NCBI RefSeq assembly: GCF_000940805.1
Contig: NZ_CP007142.1
Coordinates: 4,564,593-4,628,592 of the forward strand
Source: Gynuella sunshinyii YC6258
Lineage (GTDB): Bacteria > Pseudomonadota > Gammaproteobacteria > Pseudomonadales > Natronospirillaceae
Direction: 5' to 3'
Length of the DNA: 64,000 nucleotides
Shown here one piece after another: positions 45,351-54,409 of the stretch (its first letter is position 1; each line of letters opens with the position of its first letter). Position numbers and translations under genes: made by a program. The notes below the pieces were generated by a model. That model saw only the letters and a program-made list of their open reading frames with translations. It was not told the origin of the DNA and made no database searches.

Positions 45351-46130
45351 CTATGGAATAAATACGATATTTTTCATCATGTCTGTCAATTCGAGCATGT
45401 GTGTCCGAATCACCGACAACACCCCGGAAAAACTGAGCCAAAGCACAAACAGTCCCACCACCATGGTCACCGGAAAGCCTAGCGAAAAAATGTTCATCGC
45501 CGGCGCGGTACGGGCCATGATGCCAAAAGACAGGTTAACCAGCAGCAAAGACGCCACCGCCGGTAGTGCAATGGAAATGGCGGAGGCAAACATCCAGCCT
45601 CCCCACTGGGCCAGCTCAAAGGCACCCTGCTCAGAAATAAATCCCTGCCCTACCGGTAGCGTGTAGAAGCTCTCTACCAGGACTTCGAACACCACCAGAT
45701 GGCCATTCATGGAAACGAATATCAGTGTCACGATAGTCAGAAACCACTGCGACAGAACAGTAACGGACACTCCATTGGCCGGATCGACCATGGAGGCATA
45801 TCCGAGTCCCATCTGCATGGCAATGGTCTGGCCGGCCAAAATAAACACCTGAAACAAGGTCAACGCCAGAAATCCAAGCGCAAAACCGATGACAAACTGG
45901 TGGGCAATGATAACGATGTTGGTCAGCGCCAGCGCTTCGATATCCGGCATTTTGGGCAGTACAGGATACAACATTAATGTGGTAATAAGGCTCAGCAGTA
46001 TTCTGATCGGCACCGGCACCAGCCGTGACCCAAACAGCGGAACAATCATGAAAAAAGCGGTTATCCGGAAAAATGGCCAGAGGATATGACTGACCCAGCT
46101 GGATATTTGCGCGTCGGTAATTTCAATCAT
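45351..46130 (-). CDS. fliR: flagellar export apparatus protein FliR
   Basis: A 259-residue inner-membrane protein with about six helices, one of the core export-gate subunits with FliP and FliQ. Recognisable parts are LWPFFRITAFFMIVPLFG near the start and the conserved GLGYASMVDP and MARTAPAMNIFSLGFP segments. Length matches FliR of related species. Spaced 6 bp from fliQ. Confidence 0.95.
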   Translation of the reverse strand: MIEITDAQISSWVSHILWPFFRITAFFMIVPLFGSRLVPVPIRILLSLITTLMLYPVLPKMPDIEALALTNIVIIAHQFVIGFALGFLALTLFQVFILAGQTIAMQMGLGYASMVDPANGVSVTVLSQWFLTIVTLIFVSMNGHLVVFEVLVESFYTLPVGQGFISEQGAFELAQWGGWMFASAISIALPAVASLLLVNLSFGIMARTAPAMNIFSLGFPVTMVVGLFVLWLSFSGVLSVIRTHMLELTDMMKNIVFIP

Positions 46131-46136
46131 TCCGGG

Positions 46137-46406
46137 TTATCCAATAATAAACGGCAAGTCTGTCAAAATTCCGTTGAAATAGCTGACGACCTTATCAACT
46201 ACCCAGGCACCGGCAAAAATGATCATCAGTATGGTTACGATCAGGCGCGGCAGAAAACTGAGCGTCTGTTCGTTAATCTGAGTGGCTGCCTGAAAAGTTG
46301 ACACCACCAGGCCCACCAGCAGACTTGGCGTAATCAGCACCAATACAACAATCAGTACAATCCAGAAAGCTTCCTGAAACAGATCACCAATATAGTTAAC
46401 GTCCAT
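46137..46406 (-). CDS. fliQ: flagellar export apparatus protein FliQ
   Basis: An 89-residue protein with two membrane helices (about 15-38 and 52-72), the length of E. coli FliQ (89). VGLVVSTFQAATQINEQTLSFLPRL is the typical middle (QAATQINEQTLSFLPR). Four copies surround FliP5-FliR1 in the export gate. 12 bp after fliP. Confidence 0.95.
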   Translation of the reverse strand: MDVNYIGDLFQEAFWIVLIVVLVLITPSLLVGLVVSTFQAATQINEQTLSFLPRLIVTILMIIFAGAWVVDKVVSYFNGILTDLPFIIG

Positions 46407-46418
46407 AAAAGTCTCCTG

Positions 46419-47207
46419 CTAGGTCCCGAAACTGGATGCCAGTGATCCCATGATCATGGCCCAGCCGTCCACCAGCACAAACATCATGATTTTGAATGGC
46501 AGCGAGATGATGATCGGGGACAACATCATCATCCCCATGGCCATCAACACTGACGCCACAATCAGGTCTATGATCAAAAACGGAATGAACAACAAGAAGC
46601 CAATCTGAAAAGCGGTCTTCAATTCAGATGTAACGAATGACGGCATGAGTATATTCAATGGCACCTGACTGGGATCGGTATAACTGCCTTCCTGCCCGGC
46701 AATGCGGATAAACATATTGAGGTCGTCTTCGCGGGTCTGTTTCAACATAAACTCACGAAATGGCACGACCGCCCGGTTCAATGCTTCCAACGGCTGAATA
46801 TCTTCATTCAAATAAGGTTGCAGAGCGGTCCGGTTCACTTCGTCCAGCACCGGCGACATGATGAAAAATGTCAGAAACAGCGCCAGGCCGATAAGGATCT
46901 GATTCGACGGTGTTTGCTGCAGACCAAGTGCCTGCCGAAGGATGGCAAAGACCACAATAATCCGGGTGAACGAGGTCATGAGCATGAGTACCGCCGGGAT
47001 GAAAGTCAGCATGGTCATGATCGCCAATATTTGAATACTGACGGTATATTGACCATTACCCTGAGCATCCTGGGTATAGGTGATGGCGGGAATTCCCAAT
47101 GGATCAGCCGCCCGGGCAAATACGGGCAGCATTAAAAACAATATGGATAGGCCAAAAAGCAGAGGGCTTTTTAATCCTTGAATGTATCGTCGCTGGTGTT
47201 TTTCCAC
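46419..47207 (-). CDS. fliP: flagellar export apparatus protein FliP
   Basis: A 262-residue export-gate subunit with a cleavable signal peptide (cleavage near ARAAD, residues 31-34). Then four membrane helices. Conserved parts are [36 protein letters not shown] and a C-terminal [13 protein letters not shown]. Its first 37 bases overlap fliO, so the two are translationally coupled. Confidence 0.95.
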   Translation of the reverse strand: MEKHQRRYIQGLKSPLLFGLSILFLMLPVFARAADPLGIPAITYTQDAQGNGQYTVSIQILAIMTMLTFIPAVLMLMTSFTRIIVVFAILRQALGLQQTPSNQILIGLALFLTFFIMSPVLDEVNRTALQPYLNEDIQPLEALNRAVVPFREFMLKQTREDDLNMFIRIAGQEGSYTDPSQVPLNILMPSFVTSELKTAFQIGFLLFIPFLIIDLIVASVLMAMGMMMLSPIIISLPFKIMMFVLVDGWAMIMGSLASSFGT

Positions 47208-47545
47208 TGATCCGAACCTTTTAAAACCTGTTTCAGTCTGTCCGAAAAAGTGGGAGTGCCGGCTTCTGAAGCCGATGTATCCAGGGGTTCATCAAATTCT
47301 TTGAGCAGGTTGATCTGATGCTGGGTAACACCGAGCAGCATCTGTTTGCCGCCTGCCTCAATCAATATCAACTTTTCTTTGGTTCCCAGGGATACTGCGG
47401 TAATAATCTTAATTTGTCGGTTGTTAAAACTGACACCGCCACTAATCCGTCGCACAAACCAGGCACACGCAAAGATAAGGCCAATTATAAAAATCAACGC
47501 GATGGCCATGCCGGAAAGATCAATTGCTGGAGCAGTGGTGTTCAT
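47171..47545 (-). CDS. fliO: flagellar protein FliO
   Basis: A 124-residue protein with one membrane helix (about 10-32) and a cytoplasmic domain, as FliO, which assists FliP assembly. Visible motif: [37 protein letters not shown], typical of FliO. The 37-base overlap with fliP and the tight gene order support the call. Confidence 0.88.
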   Translation of the reverse strand: MNTTAPAIDLSGMAIALIFIIGLIFACAWFVRRISGGVSFNNRQIKIITAVSLGTKEKLILIEAGGKQMLLGVTQHQINLLKEFDEPLDTSASEAGTPTFSDRLKQVLKGSDQWKNTSDDTFKD

Positions 47546-47592
47546 GATTTAACCTTTTATCTGAGGCGCTGTCGTTAACAGTGATCATGTTA

Positions 47593-47621
47593 CCGGGATT
47601 ATCTGAAGACGATAACCCCGG
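47593..47621 (-). other. intercistronic hairpin between fliN and fliO
   Basis: CCGGGATTATC and GATAACCCCGG form an 11-bp stem with one G-U type wobble and a 7-base loop in the 109-bp gap between fliN and fliO, the largest gap in the fliL-flhB run. No T-tract follows on the minus strand, so an mRNA-processing or stabilising hairpin is as likely as an attenuator. Confidence 0.55.
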
Positions 47622-47654
47622 CTCACCTCATCTGACCAAGGGACACAGGCCGAA

Positions 47655-48125
47655 TCATCTCAGACGGCTGATCCGTTCCTGCTGACTCACGACATCGGTC
47701 AGGCGGATACCAAATTTTTCGTTCACCATGACCACTTCGCCATGGGCAATCAAGGTGCCGTTGACCAGTACATCAAGTGGTTCACCGGCCAATCGGTCCA
47801 GCTCTATCACTGAGCCCTGATTAAGTTGCAGCAGATTGCGAATGGGAATCATGGTATTACCAACTTCCATAGAGATGGTCACTGGAATATCCAGGATCAC
47901 GTCAAGGTCTGGCGAGTTGATACCATTACCAGCGTTTTCTTCCCTCAACTCTTCCAACGGGGCTTTCTGCGCTTCATCTTCGTCATCGTCGCTTCCGGTT
48001 TCTCCGGCTTCTTCCATGGCCGCTGCCCACTCATCCGCCAGCGCGGCATCATCGGATTGTGACGATACCTCATCAACCAGCGCGTCAACGTCTATATCGT
48101 TATCCGGTTTTTGATCATCAGCCAT
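47655..48125 (-). CDS. fliN: flagellar motor switch protein FliN
   Basis: A 156-residue C-ring protein. The C-terminal 80 residues form the surface-presentation (SpoA-like) domain: LDVILDIPVTISMEVGNTMIPIRNLLQLNQGSVIELDRLAGEPLDVLVNG, ending VNEKFGIRLTDVVSQQERI. The N-terminal half is long, acidic and probably disordered (EWAAAMEEAGETGSDDDEDE). It carries the binding surface for CheY-P together with FliM. Overlaps fliM by 8 bp. Confidence 0.95.
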   Translation of the reverse strand: MADDQKPDNDIDVDALVDEVSSQSDDAALADEWAAAMEEAGETGSDDDEDEAQKAPLEELREENAGNGINSPDLDVILDIPVTISMEVGNTMIPIRNLLQLNQGSVIELDRLAGEPLDVLVNGTLIAHGEVVMVNEKFGIRLTDVVSQQERISRLR

Positions 48126-49143
48126 TTTCGACCCCTTGTTTTATGCCTCGAATTTGTAATGCCAGTGCATTGTTGTCTGCTTTCAATCTATGTACCGGAC
48201 GATCCATTTTTAATGCCAGAAATTCTCTCGACTGTCCCAGAACCGCGTGATAAATCGGTACATTGTTCGCTCGTACCACACAGGTTTTGGGCAGCTCAAT
48301 TGGAATAATATCGCCTGGGGCGAGATCCACCAGATCGCGTAACTTGATTTCACGTTCAACCACCGTGGAATTGATCGGCACTTTGGCGTCCAGAATGTCT
48401 TTCTGCAGCGACTGAATCCAGCGCTCATCGACTTCATCGACATCCGATTGCACACCGGCATCCAACACTTCGCGGACCGGTTCTATCATGGAATACGGCA
48501 TGGTGATATGAAGGTCACCTCCGCCACCATCGAGTTCTACGTGAAAAGTACTGACCACCACCACTTCTGATGGACTGACAATATTGGCCATCGCTGGATT
48601 GACTTCACTGGAGACGTATTCAAAATCCACGTCCATGACCGCGCCCCAGGCCTCTTTCATATCGATGAAAATCTGAGACAGCACCATCTGCACCACCCGG
48701 ATTTCTGTGGGGGTAAATTCCCGTCCTTCGATCTTGGCGTGGCGGCCATCACCGCCAAAAAAGTTGTCCACCAGCTTGAACACCAGTTTGGCGTCAAGAA
48801 TAAACAGCGCCGTGCCCCGCAGGGGGCGAACCTTAACCAGGTTCAGACTGGTCGGCACATAGAGAGTATGTATGTACTCACCAAACTTCAGAATTTGTAT
48901 CCCACCGCTGGCAACATCGGCACTGCGACGCAGAAAATTGAACATACTGATACGGGTATAACGGGCAAAACGTTCATTAATCATTTCCAGCGTCGGCATC
49001 CGGCCACGAACAATACGGTCCTGGCTGGTAATGTCGTAGGGCTTGACGCCATCAATATCAAGCGTTTCCTCTTCTTCGACCGCTCCGTCATCAATACCAT
49101 GTAACAGGGCATCAATTTCGTCTTGGGATAATAAGTCCTGCAC
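48118..49143 (-). CDS. fliM: flagellar motor switch protein FliM
   Basis: A 341-residue C-ring protein. The N-terminus LLSQDEIDALLHGI is the CheY-P-binding segment, the middle CheC-like domain follows (from TSQDRIVRGRMPTLEMINERFARYTR), and the C-terminal SpoA domain (about 255-330) pairs with FliN. Complete and family-length. Rotational switching by CheY-P, made by the kinase encoded about 12 kb upstream in the same block, acts here. Confidence 0.96.
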   Translation of the reverse strand: MQDLLSQDEIDALLHGIDDGAVEEEETLDIDGVKPYDITSQDRIVRGRMPTLEMINERFARYTRISMFNFLRRSADVASGGIQILKFGEYIHTLYVPTSLNLVKVRPLRGTALFILDAKLVFKLVDNFFGGDGRHAKIEGREFTPTEIRVVQMVLSQIFIDMKEAWGAVMDVDFEYVSSEVNPAMANIVSPSEVVVVSTFHVELDGGGGDLHITMPYSMIEPVREVLDAGVQSDVDEVDERWIQSLQKDILDAKVPINSTVVEREIKLRDLVDLAPGDIIPIELPKTCVVRANNVPIYHAVLGQSREFLALKMDRPVHRLKADNNALALQIRGIKQGVENG

Positions 49144-49158
49144 GACAGTGTCTCCGTA

Positions 49159-49689
49159 TTATTGCAGCACGAACGAGCGATACAGCACCCGTTCAATACC
49201 TGGCCGCCCCATGGATGCAAGCAACACTTCCTGAACCGCCTGGGTCAGTTTGTTCGCCAGCGCTTCCCGCCCCTCATTCGTCCGCAAATCGTCATAGTTC
49301 TGTTGCGAGAGCAGATCCAGGAGGTTATTACGAATCAACGGCAGCTGTGTCGATATGCTGTCCAGAGTCTCCTGATCACGCGCCAGCACACTGAGCTCGG
49401 TCTGCAGATATCGCTGTCGCCCACCCTGGGTGGAATAACTGGTAATGAACTCCGGCCCAAGGGACAGGTATATTGCCACTCCGGCCGCCGGCGTGACCAC
49501 CTGCTCCTCCAGCGGCAGCTCTGTGACGTCATCCACTTCCGATTTCGGGCTGGACAGAAAAAAGAACCAGACCGCACCGCCGATACCGGCCAACAGCAAA
49601 AGCGCCACCACTACAATAATGATTAACTTAAGCTTTGATTTCTTTGGTGCTTCTTCATTTGCAGTAATTTCTGTATCTGCATCAGCCAT
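49159..49689 (-). CDS. fliL: flagellar basal body protein FliL
   Basis: A 176-residue protein with one N-terminal membrane helix (about 20-40) and a periplasmic domain (YLSLGPEFITSYSTQGGRQRYLQTELSVLA, seen as LGPEFITSYSTQGGR), as in FliL, a stator-associated protein that affects motor torque. I start at the ATG at 49689 (MADADTEIT); the longer frame adds 14 unconserved residues. Ends LYRSFVLQ. 15 bp before fliM. Confidence 0.9.
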   Translation of the reverse strand: MADADTEITANEEAPKKSKLKLIIIVVVALLLLAGIGGAVWFFFLSSPKSEVDDVTELPLEEQVVTPAAGVAIYLSLGPEFITSYSTQGGRQRYLQTELSVLARDQETLDSISTQLPLIRNNLLDLLSQQNYDDLRTNEGREALANKLTQAVQEVLLASMGRPGIERVLYRSFVLQ

Positions 49690-49884
49690 GTTTTGTTCCC
49701 AATCTCTATGCTGTTCCGAATATGCCTGCAATCCCGATTGCAGTTCTCGCCATTGCAGTAATTATAGGCACTCTGATTACAAGTGACTGTTTTCTGGCAC
49801 TTTTCTCTGTTAACTGATGTAACAGACCGGATACAGCAAGCCCTGTGCCATCCATTACGGGTGGTCGTGCCGACTATGAATCAC

Positions 49885-51306
49885 TCAAACATAGTGATCC
49901 AACAGGGTCTGACTGACCATTGCTGTTGCCTGCGGCATCAGTTCCTCTTCGTCACCGTCCAGTTCCCCACCGGCGTATCCGCGCTGCGAATGCTGTTCAC
50001 CACTGAACTGCCCCTGACTGCTCTGATCCGACACCTGAGCATCCACCAGCTCAATATTCTGTTCCTGTAACATCGTGCGCAGACGCGCCATACTGGCGTC
50101 CAATAACTCTTTCACCTGGGCATGCTGCGTCACAATCGCCACCTGAGCCTGCTGATCATGGTTAACCGATAGTTTGATCTCCAGCGTTCCCAGATCCGGT
50201 GGATCCAACCGTATATGGGCAACCTGAATATGGCGGTTGGCCATCATCATAATGCGATCATTCACGGAATTTGCCCATTCAGAATGAGTCACTGGCTGCT
50301 TCAGTGGAATTTCCACGGATCGCTGTACTTGTACCTGATCCTGTTTTACCTGCGCCTGCTCTCTCTGTCCGGCCAGGTTCACGGCATCATTAAAGTTCTT
50401 TCGGGTTGAGTCGGTCGAGGTATTCATCTTGTCGATGTCAGACTGGGTCTGAACCTTAACGGTCTTTTGGGTGGAATCGTCGCTGCTGGCAACATCGTCT
50501 GCATCCAGCGGCTCCATCTCCAGCCCCTCGTCGATGACGGAATCTTGACGGTCAGAATTCTTCTGACCAGCAGCAACAGGAGCGGCAGGAGCGGCGGCTG
50601 TCTCAACAATGGCAGCGGCGTCCGCCGGATCAACACCGGTTTCCCCGACCATTTCAATCCCATCGTCTGCAACGGTTTCAGGATTGTCCTGCCCGGATTT
50701 CAAATCATCCGTCAATACCGGACTAACTGTTGACCCAGGGTCATCCACATTCAGTTCTGCCTCTGCGACTATGACTCCGGTCTCCGGCTCTACATCCGGC
50801 ACCGGTATACCGCTATTAACACTTCCGGCGACGGTCAACTCATCCTCTGTTCCGGCGTCGGTGTCTGCCGATGGTAAAAGCGACACATCCGTATTGATAG
50901 CAGGTGCTTCAGAACCATCATCCACGTCCATGCCATCGGAGTTTTGCTGCTGCAAAAACTGAAAGAAATCGGCAAACAGAGCAACCACATCTGATTCACC
51001 CAAGTCATCACCGTCTTCGTCATTCATGCCGTTTTCCTGGCCAATCAGCGCTTCGGTAATGACATCAGAATCCAAAATCGCGCCGGCATCGGCAAAGCTC
51101 ATACCTCTGGAGCGGAGAAAATTTGCCGCATCATCGGCCTGATTCATGAATTGGTTGTATTCCGGAGTATCTGGCTCCAGACCCAGCTCAGCGGCCATGG
51201 TCGTCATGAAGTCGAGACCTGAATCCGTATCTGACGCAGCTCCAGAGGCATTTACGGTATTTGAATGGCTGGCGACAGAAGCTGTTGGTAATGGGGATAA
51301 CTGCAT
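49885..51306 (-). CDS. fliK: flagellar hook-length control protein FliK
   Basis: A 473-residue hook-length ruler. The long middle part is acidic and rich in D, A and V (for example TDSGLDFMTTMAAELG and EDGDDLGESDVV), low-complexity as usual in FliK. The C-terminal domain (about 350-440) shows the conserved IQVAHIRLDPPDLGTLEIKLSV and a Q/L-rich stretch with RLRTMLQEQNIELVDAQVSDQ. FliK senses hook length and acts on FlhB to change export specificity. Separated from fliL by 195 bp. Confidence 0.92.
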   Translation of the reverse strand: MQLSPLPTASVASHSNTVNASGAASDTDSGLDFMTTMAAELGLEPDTPEYNQFMNQADDAANFLRSRGMSFADAGAILDSDVITEALIGQENGMNDEDGDDLGESDVVALFADFFQFLQQQNSDGMDVDDGSEAPAINTDVSLLPSADTDAGTEDELTVAGSVNSGIPVPDVEPETGVIVAEAELNVDDPGSTVSPVLTDDLKSGQDNPETVADDGIEMVGETGVDPADAAAIVETAAAPAAPVAAGQKNSDRQDSVIDEGLEMEPLDADDVASSDDSTQKTVKVQTQSDIDKMNTSTDSTRKNFNDAVNLAGQREQAQVKQDQVQVQRSVEIPLKQPVTHSEWANSVNDRIMMMANRHIQVAHIRLDPPDLGTLEIKLSVNHDQQAQVAIVTQHAQVKELLDASMARLRTMLQEQNIELVDAQVSDQSSQGQFSGEQHSQRGYAGGELDGDEEELMPQATAMVSQTLLDHYV

Positions 51307-51408
51307 ATAGCACTCTTCCTGAACAATCTATAATCGGATCTTTGATGTTCATAAGAGCAAGGCACAGGCCAATTTGGCCAAGGCGGGCTCACAATATGGT
51401 GTGTGCAA

Positions 51409-51774
51409 TCACTCAGAGCGGTTATGACCAGGCAACAGCTCTGTCAGGCACTCCACGACAGCCATGTATTCACGCTGAATCTGCTCAATCTGATCACTCG
51501 TCTGTGTCCACAGTTCATCACTGGCAGCCTTTTCCAGCTCAGCACACAAGTCATGTAACTGAGTCGCACCAACATTTACAGACGACCCTTTCAGGCTGTG
51601 AGCTGAACGCCTGAGTTCATCACTGTCCTTCTGCTGAGCAAACTGGTCAATGTGCTCAAGATGCATGGCACTGTCTTTAATAAAGGTCTGAAGCAGAAAT
51701 TCAAACTCATCATCCATGATATCCTTGAGTTCATCCAGTACCGACATGTCCAGATGTTCCACAAGATTACGCAT
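51409..51774 (-). CDS. hptB: histidine phosphotransfer protein (HptB-like)
   Basis: A 121-residue Hpt protein. The phosphorylatable histidine is H59 in RRSAHSLKGSSVNVGA. Helical throughout, without other domains. In Pseudomonas aeruginosa HptB takes phosphoryl groups from several hybrid kinases and passes them to the response-regulator phosphatase HsbR; here the same three gene types lie together (hptB, hsbR-like, hsbA-like). Start at ATG 51774 with GGGGG upstream; MSVLDELKDIM nine residues further is an alternative start. Downstream of it is fliK. Confidence 0.85.
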   Translation of the reverse strand: MRNLVEHLDMSVLDELKDIMDDEFEFLLQTFIKDSAMHLEHIDQFAQQKDSDELRRSAHSLKGSSVNVGATQLHDLCAELEKAASDELWTQTSDQIEQIQREYMAVVECLTELLPGHNRSE

Positions 51775-51902
51775 ATATTTAGCCCCCGAACCATTTTTTC
51801 TGAAAAACCTTATCTATCTGATCAGTATAACCTGCAACTGAGAATATGTAGTTCAGTTAGCAACACAAACAAATAAATTCTACACTCAGATACAACAAGG
51901 TC

Positions 51903-53606
51903 TCACGTTTTTTGTTTCGTCCTTGGCCATATGATTTTGGCAACGACAACGTTGCCCCGATCCATATATTCCAGCGAATCACAAATTTTGTTCAACAGCG
52001 GCAGCCCACGACCACTGTATTCACGATTATTTCGCTTCCTCGCCATAACAGCCTGGAAGTCAAACCCTGGACCACTGTCCTCAACTCGAATAGTCAGCTC
52101 CCCTCCCTGATCCCATGGCTGGTGGGAGGCGGAAACCCGTATATAGGCATCTTCCTGCAGGCTTTCCAATCGCCGGGTACGCTCATGGTAATACTGGACG
52201 AATCCTTGCGGGTCCTGTTTGAGGCTGGAATTCAACTGCAACAGCCCATGCTCAAGGGCATTGGAAAACAATTCCGCCAACAGGGTATATAGCTGCCCGC
52301 GCATGAACCTGAGACTCTCTACCTCGGTCAGAATCTGCAAAATCATGGGTAACGGGTTGTAATTCACCAATGAGCGTGCCTGTAACCGATAGTCCATGGT
52401 CCAATCCTGTGGCCCAACAACGGTATGACTGGGCCGGGCCAGAGGTTGAGAGGTATCCTGTTCCTGATATTCGATCATTTTGGCTTCGAGAACGGTGATA
52501 TCATCATCCCGCTCGGCTTCCCCCATGAAATTCTCCACCGCATCAACCAACGGAACCACAATATTCTCCTTACCGGTATTGCGAATGATCGTGTCTTTAA
52601 TCCGCTGTTCCCCAAACATTTCACCGGTGATATCGCGGCTCTCATGAATACCGTCGGACCAACAGAAAATCCGGTCGCCGACTTTCATGGGCACTTCCTC
52701 AATCGCAATCCGGATGGATTCATTATCCACAACCCCCAGCGGCAGGTTTTTGGAAGGAATGGAACGAATGCTGTCGTCTTCGCAGGAATACACCATGGCA
52801 TCCGGAGTGCCACCAACCCAGATACGGGCAATGCCATCGAAGTAGTCCAGCTCAATCATAGTGCCGCAACAAAAAATACCCACGGGCAGTATACGACGAA
52901 GCTTACGGTTGATTTCCTTGAGAATCTCCTCGATGGCATAGCCTTTGTTGGTCATACCATAAAAAATCTCTGCCAGCGGCATCACGCCGATAGCTGCAGG
53001 TAATCCATGACCGGTGAAATCACCCAGAAACAGATGCATGCCACCGCCGGGCTTTTTTTCAGCCAGCACAGTATCGCCATTAAAAATAGCCAGCGGTGAC
53101 AGAGAGTAGTTGACGTTGTCCGCGTTCAATGAACCCAGATGAACGACATTATCAAAAATATTTTTGGCCACGTGCTGCTCAATGACCAATTGACGATTAT
53201 GTTTCTGCAGTCGCGAATGCATGTCACGCATACGGCCAAAGGATTTGAGCTTGGCCTTCAACACTACCCGATTATAGGGTTTGGACAGAAAGTCTTCAGC
53301 ACCGGCTTCCAGACAACGTGCCAAGGCCCCGGCTTCCTGCAAGGAAGTGAGAAATATGATTGGCACCATTTCCGATTCGGCATAAGCAATTTCCTTGATC
53401 CGCAAGGTAGCCTCATAACCATCCATGACCGGCATTAGCGCGTCCATTAGTACGATATCGGGACGATGCTCAAGATACAGTTCAACAGCCATCTGACCGT
53501 TTTCTGCCAGAATAGGACTATGTCCTTCCTTCTTGAGCAATGCGGACAAAATCAGTCGGTCGGAATGGTTATCATCAGCCACCAGAATTTTATAGTATTC
53601 CGACAC
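51903..53606 (-). CDS. hsbR: response regulator-PP2C phosphatase-HATPase protein (HsbR-like)
   Basis: A 567-residue partner-switching regulator with three domains: a receiver (1-125, phospho-acceptor D55 in VLMDALMP), a PP2C/RsbU-like phosphatase (about 165-375: FLGDFTGHGLPAA, DRIFCWSDGIHESRD, RDDDITVLEA) and a C-terminal anti-sigma-type ATPase (about 425-560: LLAELFSNALEHGLL, VEDSGPGFDF, SGRGLPLLNK). This is the architecture of P. aeruginosa HsbR (571 aa), which phosphorylates and dephosphorylates the anti-anti-sigma protein HsbA. Phosphorylation of D55, probably from the Hpt encoded next, should set kinase versus phosphatase state. Downstream targets include flagellar sigma control or a cyclase, by analogy. 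Confidence 0.9.
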   Translation of the reverse strand: MSEYYKILVADDNHSDRLILSALLKKEGHSPILAENGQMAVELYLEHRPDIVLMDALMPVMDGYEATLRIKEIAYAESEMVPIIFLTSLQEAGALARCLEAGAEDFLSKPYNRVVLKAKLKSFGRMRDMHSRLQKHNRQLVIEQHVAKNIFDNVVHLGSLNADNVNYSLSPLAIFNGDTVLAEKKPGGGMHLFLGDFTGHGLPAAIGVMPLAEIFYGMTNKGYAIEEILKEINRKLRRILPVGIFCCGTMIELDYFDGIARIWVGGTPDAMVYSCEDDSIRSIPSKNLPLGVVDNESIRIAIEEVPMKVGDRIFCWSDGIHESRDITGEMFGEQRIKDTIIRNTGKENIVVPLVDAVENFMGEAERDDDITVLEAKMIEYQEQDTSQPLARPSHTVVGPQDWTMDYRLQARSLVNYNPLPMILQILTEVESLRFMRGQLYTLLAELFSNALEHGLLQLNSSLKQDPQGFVQYYHERTRRLESLQEDAYIRVSASHQPWDQGGELTIRVEDSGPGFDFQAVMARKRNNREYSGRGLPLLNKICDSLEYMDRGNVVVAKIIWPRTKQKT

Positions 53607-53805
53607 GTATACCTCCTGTTATGGCTACATTGACTGTTATTTCTGGATTGGAACGATGCAATAGGGAGGAAAAATTACGGCGCCCTTGACAGCATTGACT
53701 TATTAACACGTATTGCCTTCCTTACGGCTACTGACATAACTGTAGGACTACAGCGCACTCGTCCGGGCGGAGAGTGCGGCACTCTGGAATTTTATAAACC
53801 GGCTT

Positions 53806-54111
53806 TCAACAGATAGTAAACAACTGACCAAAGTTGGAAATAGTCAGAATCTTTTTCACGTCAGGATTACAATTGACAATTGAGATCTGCGCTTTGTCAC
53901 CACCAGCATGATCACGCAACAGCAACAGCATGCCCAGGGCAGAGCTGTCCAGATATGAGGCTTCCCGCATATCTACAATATATGACTCCACCGTTGGTTC
54001 AGTACTTTCATATACCTGACGAAAGTCCTGGTGTGCGCTGAAATCAAATCTGCCCTTTATCTTAATCGTCAACTCATTGCCATCACTGTTAAGAGTGGAT
54101 GAAATGGTCAT
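53806..54111 (-). CDS. hsbA: STAS-domain anti-anti-sigma protein (HsbA-like)
   Basis: A 101-residue single STAS domain. The phospho-acceptor serine is in SYLDSSALGMLLLLRDHAGGD, and the C-terminus DVKKILTISNFGQLFTIC is very close, as I recall, to P. aeruginosa HsbA. In that organism HsbA binds the anti-sigma factor FlgM or a diguanylate cyclase depending on phosphorylation. Here it lies 199 bp upstream of the HsbR-like gene and 298 bp downstream of cheB. Confidence 0.87.
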   Translation of the reverse strand: MTISSTLNSDGNELTIKIKGRFDFSAHQDFRQVYESTEPTVESYIVDMREASYLDSSALGMLLLLRDHAGGDKAQISIVNCNPDVKKILTISNFGQLFTIC

Positions 54112-54409
54112 TTAATATTCCTCAAAGTCAGTATTGAATGTTCCTGATGTTCCAACAGGCCTATACAGCTATTGATTTTTGTTTCTTAGGCAATGAATAC
54201 ATGACCAAAATCATCAAGAAAATGCAGTTTATAGATCATAAACAAACATTTTGAGAAGATTCTTAACGCCGTATTCACAACGTCATTAGAAAATCAACAA
54301 CCTACCAGGAGTCACCTGTTTTTCATATCGATAAGTGTAGCTATCCAGGGTTATTCTGCCACCCCTCTGGCAGTAATATTTCGATTCCCTAAAACCACGC
54401 TTACGATTC
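54112..54409. other. intergenic, end of che genes
   Basis: 298 bp between cheB and hsbA. An imperfect hairpin CTGCCA...TGGCAG at about 54357-54374, 36 bp after the cheB stop, may end the che transcript. The right half probably carries the hsbA promoter. Nothing further recognised. Confidence 0.45.

Noticed and set aside
52425-53003. 192-codon open frame on the plus strand
   Set aside because: Antisense to the HsbR-like gene; no domain or start signal.
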